This document shows positions 30,892-32,774 of a stretch of DNA of 32,774 nt, in pieces; position 1 is the first letter of the stretch; each line of letters begins with the position of its first letter. The position numbers and the translations under genes were made by a program. The stretch is from a virus. The notes below the pieces were generated by a model. The model searched no databases. It saw nothing but the letters and a program-made list of their open reading frames with translations, and had not been told where the DNA came from. The stretch lies in the IMG/VR virus record IMGVR_UViG_3300025120_000271, positions 1 through 32,774 of that record; one strand, 5' to 3'.

Positions 30892-31145
30892 ATAGTTATT
30901 CTGAACAACGTAAAGAACGTTTGAGTGAAGTAATATTTGATTATTTGTCTGATGAAAACACGACACCAGATGAATTATTGTGTGACTTAATTGAAGAAGT
31001 CAAAGATGTATATGACTATTATAATAAGTATGCAACCAAATGTAAAAAAGTCTTAGATATGTTGTCTAATAATAACATTCTAGAAACTACTGATACTAAA
31101 GATTGGGAAGAATTCTGGAGTTCCTGTAAATCTGAAGAAAACTAA
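30879..31145 (+). CDS. Small acidic hypothetical protein (88 residues)
   Basis: Acidic and helical (SEVIFDYLSDE, LLCDLIEEVKDVYDYYNKYA), ending in a DWEEFWSSCKSEEN tail. The first ATG is 30879; the second, at 30888, would give the ATGA overlap with the previous stop that this genome often uses (MNSYSEQRKERLS), so 30888 is a likely true start. No domain recognised. A promoter lies downstream for the next small gene. Confidence 0.55.
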   Translation: MSSMNSYSEQRKERLSEVIFDYLSDENTTPDELLCDLIEEVKDVYDYYNKYATKCKKVLDMLSNNNILETTDTKDWEEFWSSCKSEEN

Positions 31146-31152
31146 ATTATTG

Positions 31153-31161
31153 TGTTATAAT
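31153..31161 (+). promoter_or_regulatory. Extended -10 promoter (TGT-TATAAT)
   Basis: TG at 31153-31154, one base, then a perfect TATAAT (31156-31161). No -35 is recognisable at 17 bases, which an extended -10 can tolerate. Transcription near 31168 would leave a 25-base leader with an AGAGG site before the ATG at 31193. Confidence 0.65.
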
Positions 31162-31192
31162 ATCAACACAAATAAGTTAAACAGAGGTTTCG

Positions 31193-31360
31193 ATGACATT
31201 ACCTTCAAAGAGCAAGAAACTTGATAAAAATGAAATCAATAGTATAGAAAATGCAGTAAAGGAAGCAGGTATTCAACAAATTCATCCAGAAAAAATGGAA
31301 GCATTTGCTGAACATATGGTTGAAAAACTCAAAGGTTCTGGTAAATCTCATGAAGATTGA
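31193..31360 (+). CDS. Small charged hypothetical protein (55 residues)
   Basis: Begins MTLPSKSKKLDKNE and continues as an acidic/basic helix (NSIENAVKEAG, MEAFAEHMVEKL). ATG has an AGAGG site and its own extended -10 promoter. The composition suggests a helical regulator or inhibitor, but no domain can be assigned. It precedes a 93-base gap that holds the helicase promoter. Confidence 0.55.
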   Translation: MTLPSKSKKLDKNEINSIENAVKEAGIQQIHPEKMEAFAEHMVEKLKGSGKSHED

Positions 31361-31370
31361 CACTTCCCTC

Positions 31371-31399
31371 TTGACTTAACAGTTAAGGGGGATTATTCT
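31371..31399 (+). promoter_or_regulatory. Sigma70-type helicase promoter with palindrome in the spacer
   Basis: TTGACT (31371-31376), spacer 17, TATTCT (31394-31399); four of six matches in the -10. The spacer begins with the perfect dyad CTTAAC-A-GTTAAG (31375-31387), which overlaps the -35 end, a possible operator. An ATG at 31401 opens only a 7-residue frame and is ignored. The helicase ATG is at 31454. Confidence 0.5.
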
Positions 31400-31453
31400 T
31401 ATGGAACAAAATTACTCACCTTGAAACTGTCCTAGTAACACAGGCACTACGTT

Positions 31454-32641
31454 ATGATCACGCTCCGCCCACATCAGAAACGCATTCTTAACAGTATGCT
31501 TGCCTATGACAAAGGTCAAGTCATTGTGCCTACCGGTGGTGGCAAGACTCTCTGTATGATTCAGGATGTTGTGGAGAATTGTAAGTATATTGACAACGGA
31601 ATGACGACAGTTGTTGTTGCTCCGCGTATTCTGTTGGCAGAACAACTGTGCTCCGAATTTCTTGAGTTGATTGATACAACTCACGCACATATAATGCACG
31701 TTCATAGTGGTGAAACGGACCATTATTCTACAACTAAAGCAGATGATATTCATGTCTTTGCTAACACTGCTCGTGCAGTGGGTGAGAACGTTATCATCTT
31801 CACCTCTTATCATTCGCTCCATCGTATTATGGAAGCAGATATTGAGGTGGACAACATCTATTTTGATGAAGCACACAACAGTGTGCAGAAGAACTTCTTT
31901 CCTGCGACTGAGTTCTTTGCTAATGAAGCAAATCGCTGCTATTTCTTTACTGCAACACCCAAACATTCCCTTGCTGCTTCTAAACCAGGCATGAATTGGT
32001 CTGTTTATGGTCAGGTTCTCTGCAATGTTCCTGCTCCTGAGTTGGTCAAACAGGGTTACATTCTCCCTCCTAAAGTTGTAGTCAAGCAACTGCCTATGAT
32101 CAAAGGTCGTAAGGTTATGTTTGCTGATGATTGTGACAATCTCATCGAAACCATCGATGACAACGACATCGACAAAACTTTGATCTGTGCTCGCACAACA
32201 AAGCAAATCATCAACCTTTTGACTCACTCTGACTTCTGTGCTGAGTTGTATCAACGTGGTTATTCTTGGATGACAATCACAGCGAAGACAGGTGCAATCA
32301 TCGATGGTAAGAAAGTCAATCGTGACGTATTCTTTGACACCCTGAATACTTGGGGTAAGGACAAAACCAAGAAATTTGTTGTTCTTCACCACTCTATCCT
32401 GTCTGAAGGTATCAACGTCAGTGGACTTGAGGCTGTTATCTTCATGCGGAACATGAACTACATTGGTATCAGCCAAAGTATCGGACGAGTTATCAGACTT
32501 GGTGGAAGTGAGAAGACATTTGGATTGGTTTGCATCCCAACTTATGATCGAGTTGGCATCAGCACTGCCAAGAAAGTTCAGGCAGTTGTTGATGTTGTGT
32601 TCAATCAAGGTCAACCTGCGATTTCGGAGATTAGACGCTAA
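31454..32641 (+). CDS. SF2 DNA/RNA helicase (DEAH-box, UvsW-like group)
   Basis: 395 residues. Motif I VPTGGGKT (25-32), motif II FDEAH (137-141), motif III FTATP (165-169), and motif VI YIGISQSIGRVIRLG (336-350) are clear; ILSEGINVSGLEAVIFM carries motif V. The RecA-like fold and the RPHQKRIL Q-like N-terminal motif fit the SF2 family that includes UvsW and the Res-type helicases. It is shorter than T4 UvsW (about 500), lacking an N-terminal domain, so I do not give a gene symbol. Such helicases remodel recombination or replication intermediates. Its own promoter precedes it, with a possible operator. The opposite strand is also open over most of it, which I regard as a shadow frame. Confidence 0.85.
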   Translation: MITLRPHQKRILNSMLAYDKGQVIVPTGGGKTLCMIQDVVENCKYIDNGMTTVVVAPRILLAEQLCSEFLELIDTTHAHIMHVHSGETDHYSTTKADDIHVFANTARAVGENVIIFTSYHSLHRIMEADIEVDNIYFDEAHNSVQKNFFPATEFFANEANRCYFFTATPKHSLAASKPGMNWSVYGQVLCNVPAPELVKQGYILPPKVVVKQLPMIKGRKVMFADDCDNLIETIDDNDIDKTLICARTTKQIINLLTHSDFCAELYQRGYSWMTITAKTGAIIDGKKVNRDVFFDTLNTWGKDKTKKFVVLHHSILSEGINVSGLEAVIFMRNMNYIGISQSIGRVIRLGGSEKTFGLVCIPTYDRVGISTAKKVQAVVDVVFNQGQPAISEIRR

Positions 32642-32667
32642 TTTATCATGAAAAAATCTACTATTGT

Positions 32668-32774
32668 ATGAAACTAATACAACAAAAGAGCGACATTCTA
32701 GACCCTAAACCTGTAGAGCAAGGGTTCATCGTTGGAAAATATGATGATCCTATGATGTATGCAGCAGTTCCCAT
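32668..32774 (+). CDS. Partial unidentified protein (N-terminus only)
   Basis: The frame opens at ATG 32668 (MKLIQQKSDILD, then KPVEQGFIVGKYDDPMM) and is still open at the window end. No clear Shine-Dalgarno sequence is seen. Thirty-five residues are too few to name the protein; the gene follows the helicase on the same strand by 26 bases, so it is probably read from the same transcript. Confidence 0.5.
   Translation, partial: MKLIQQKSDILDPKPVEQGFIVGKYDDPMMYAAVP

Noticed and set aside
31412-32614. Long open frame (about 400 residues) on the strand opposite the helicase
   Set aside because: It mirrors the helicase's codon pattern, is low-complexity (Ser/Thr/Asn-rich), and has no ribosome site; the plus-strand helicase motifs are clear.
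1-32774. tRNA genes, integrase, insertion sequence or attachment sites
   Set aside because: None was recognised; this reads as a continuous lytic-phage structural and accessory region.

Overview
The window is part of a lytic T4-like cyanophage genome (a cyanomyovirus of marine Synechococcus or Prochlorococcus). This rests on AT-rich DNA, tightly packed genes with ATGA or TAATG junctions, baseplate hub genes resembling T4 gp27 and gp5, a run of very large collagen-like or beta-rich fibre genes of the cyanophage type, tail-fibre-assembly-like proteins, and repeated T4-type late promoter boxes (TATAAATA).

Layout. (1) Bases 1-6932: a plus-strand baseplate/hub operon with an M23-peptidase-like protein (partial), a gp27-like hub protein, a 72-residue protein ending in a CP12-like module, a gp5-like OB-fold protein without lysozyme, a repeat-rich structural protein, a separate needle-like beta protein, and two paralogous fibre-like proteins. 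(2) Bases 6916-7594: a small island of three short ORFs behind a strong sigma70-type promoter and closed by a terminator. (3) Bases 7595-18940: fibre cluster I, with a 1951-residue structural protein, a minus-strand glycine-rich protein, an S74-chaperone fibre, a short fibre N-terminus-like protein, two exceptionally cysteine-rich proteins and an assembly-like protein. (4) Bases 18941-24985: a sugar cassette with a GT9 heptosyltransferase-like protein, a NodU-type carbamoyltransferase, a GmhB-like phosphatase, separate HldE adenylyltransferase and kinase proteins, a small HAD protein, a cupin and HldD. (5) Bases 25028-29818: fibre cluster II, with a seven-repeat propeller-like fibre, a mosaic fibre and a second assembly-like protein. 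(6) Bases 29821-32774: small ORFs with host-like promoters, an HExxH protein, an SF2 helicase and the start of another gene.

How it fits together. The structural genes build the baseplate hub, needle and distal fibres. The sugar cassette nearly reconstitutes synthesis of ADP-L-glycero-beta-D-manno-heptose (only the GmhA isomerase step is not seen) and adds a heptosyltransferase and a carbamoyltransferase. The gene content therefore predicts transfer and carbamoylation of heptose on a glycan, either on the host surface or on the virion. It lies between two fibre clusters and carries late-type promoter boxes, so it is probably expressed with the fibres.

The most noteworthy items are the heptose/carbamoyl cassette, the Cys-rich protein pair (46 Cys in 640 residues and 28 in 242), the CP12-like tail on a small baseplate-operon protein, two overlapping divergent late-promoter boxes, and near-identical terminators that bracket a fibre-plus-chaperone module. 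All functions are inferred from sequence motifs; no database search was run.
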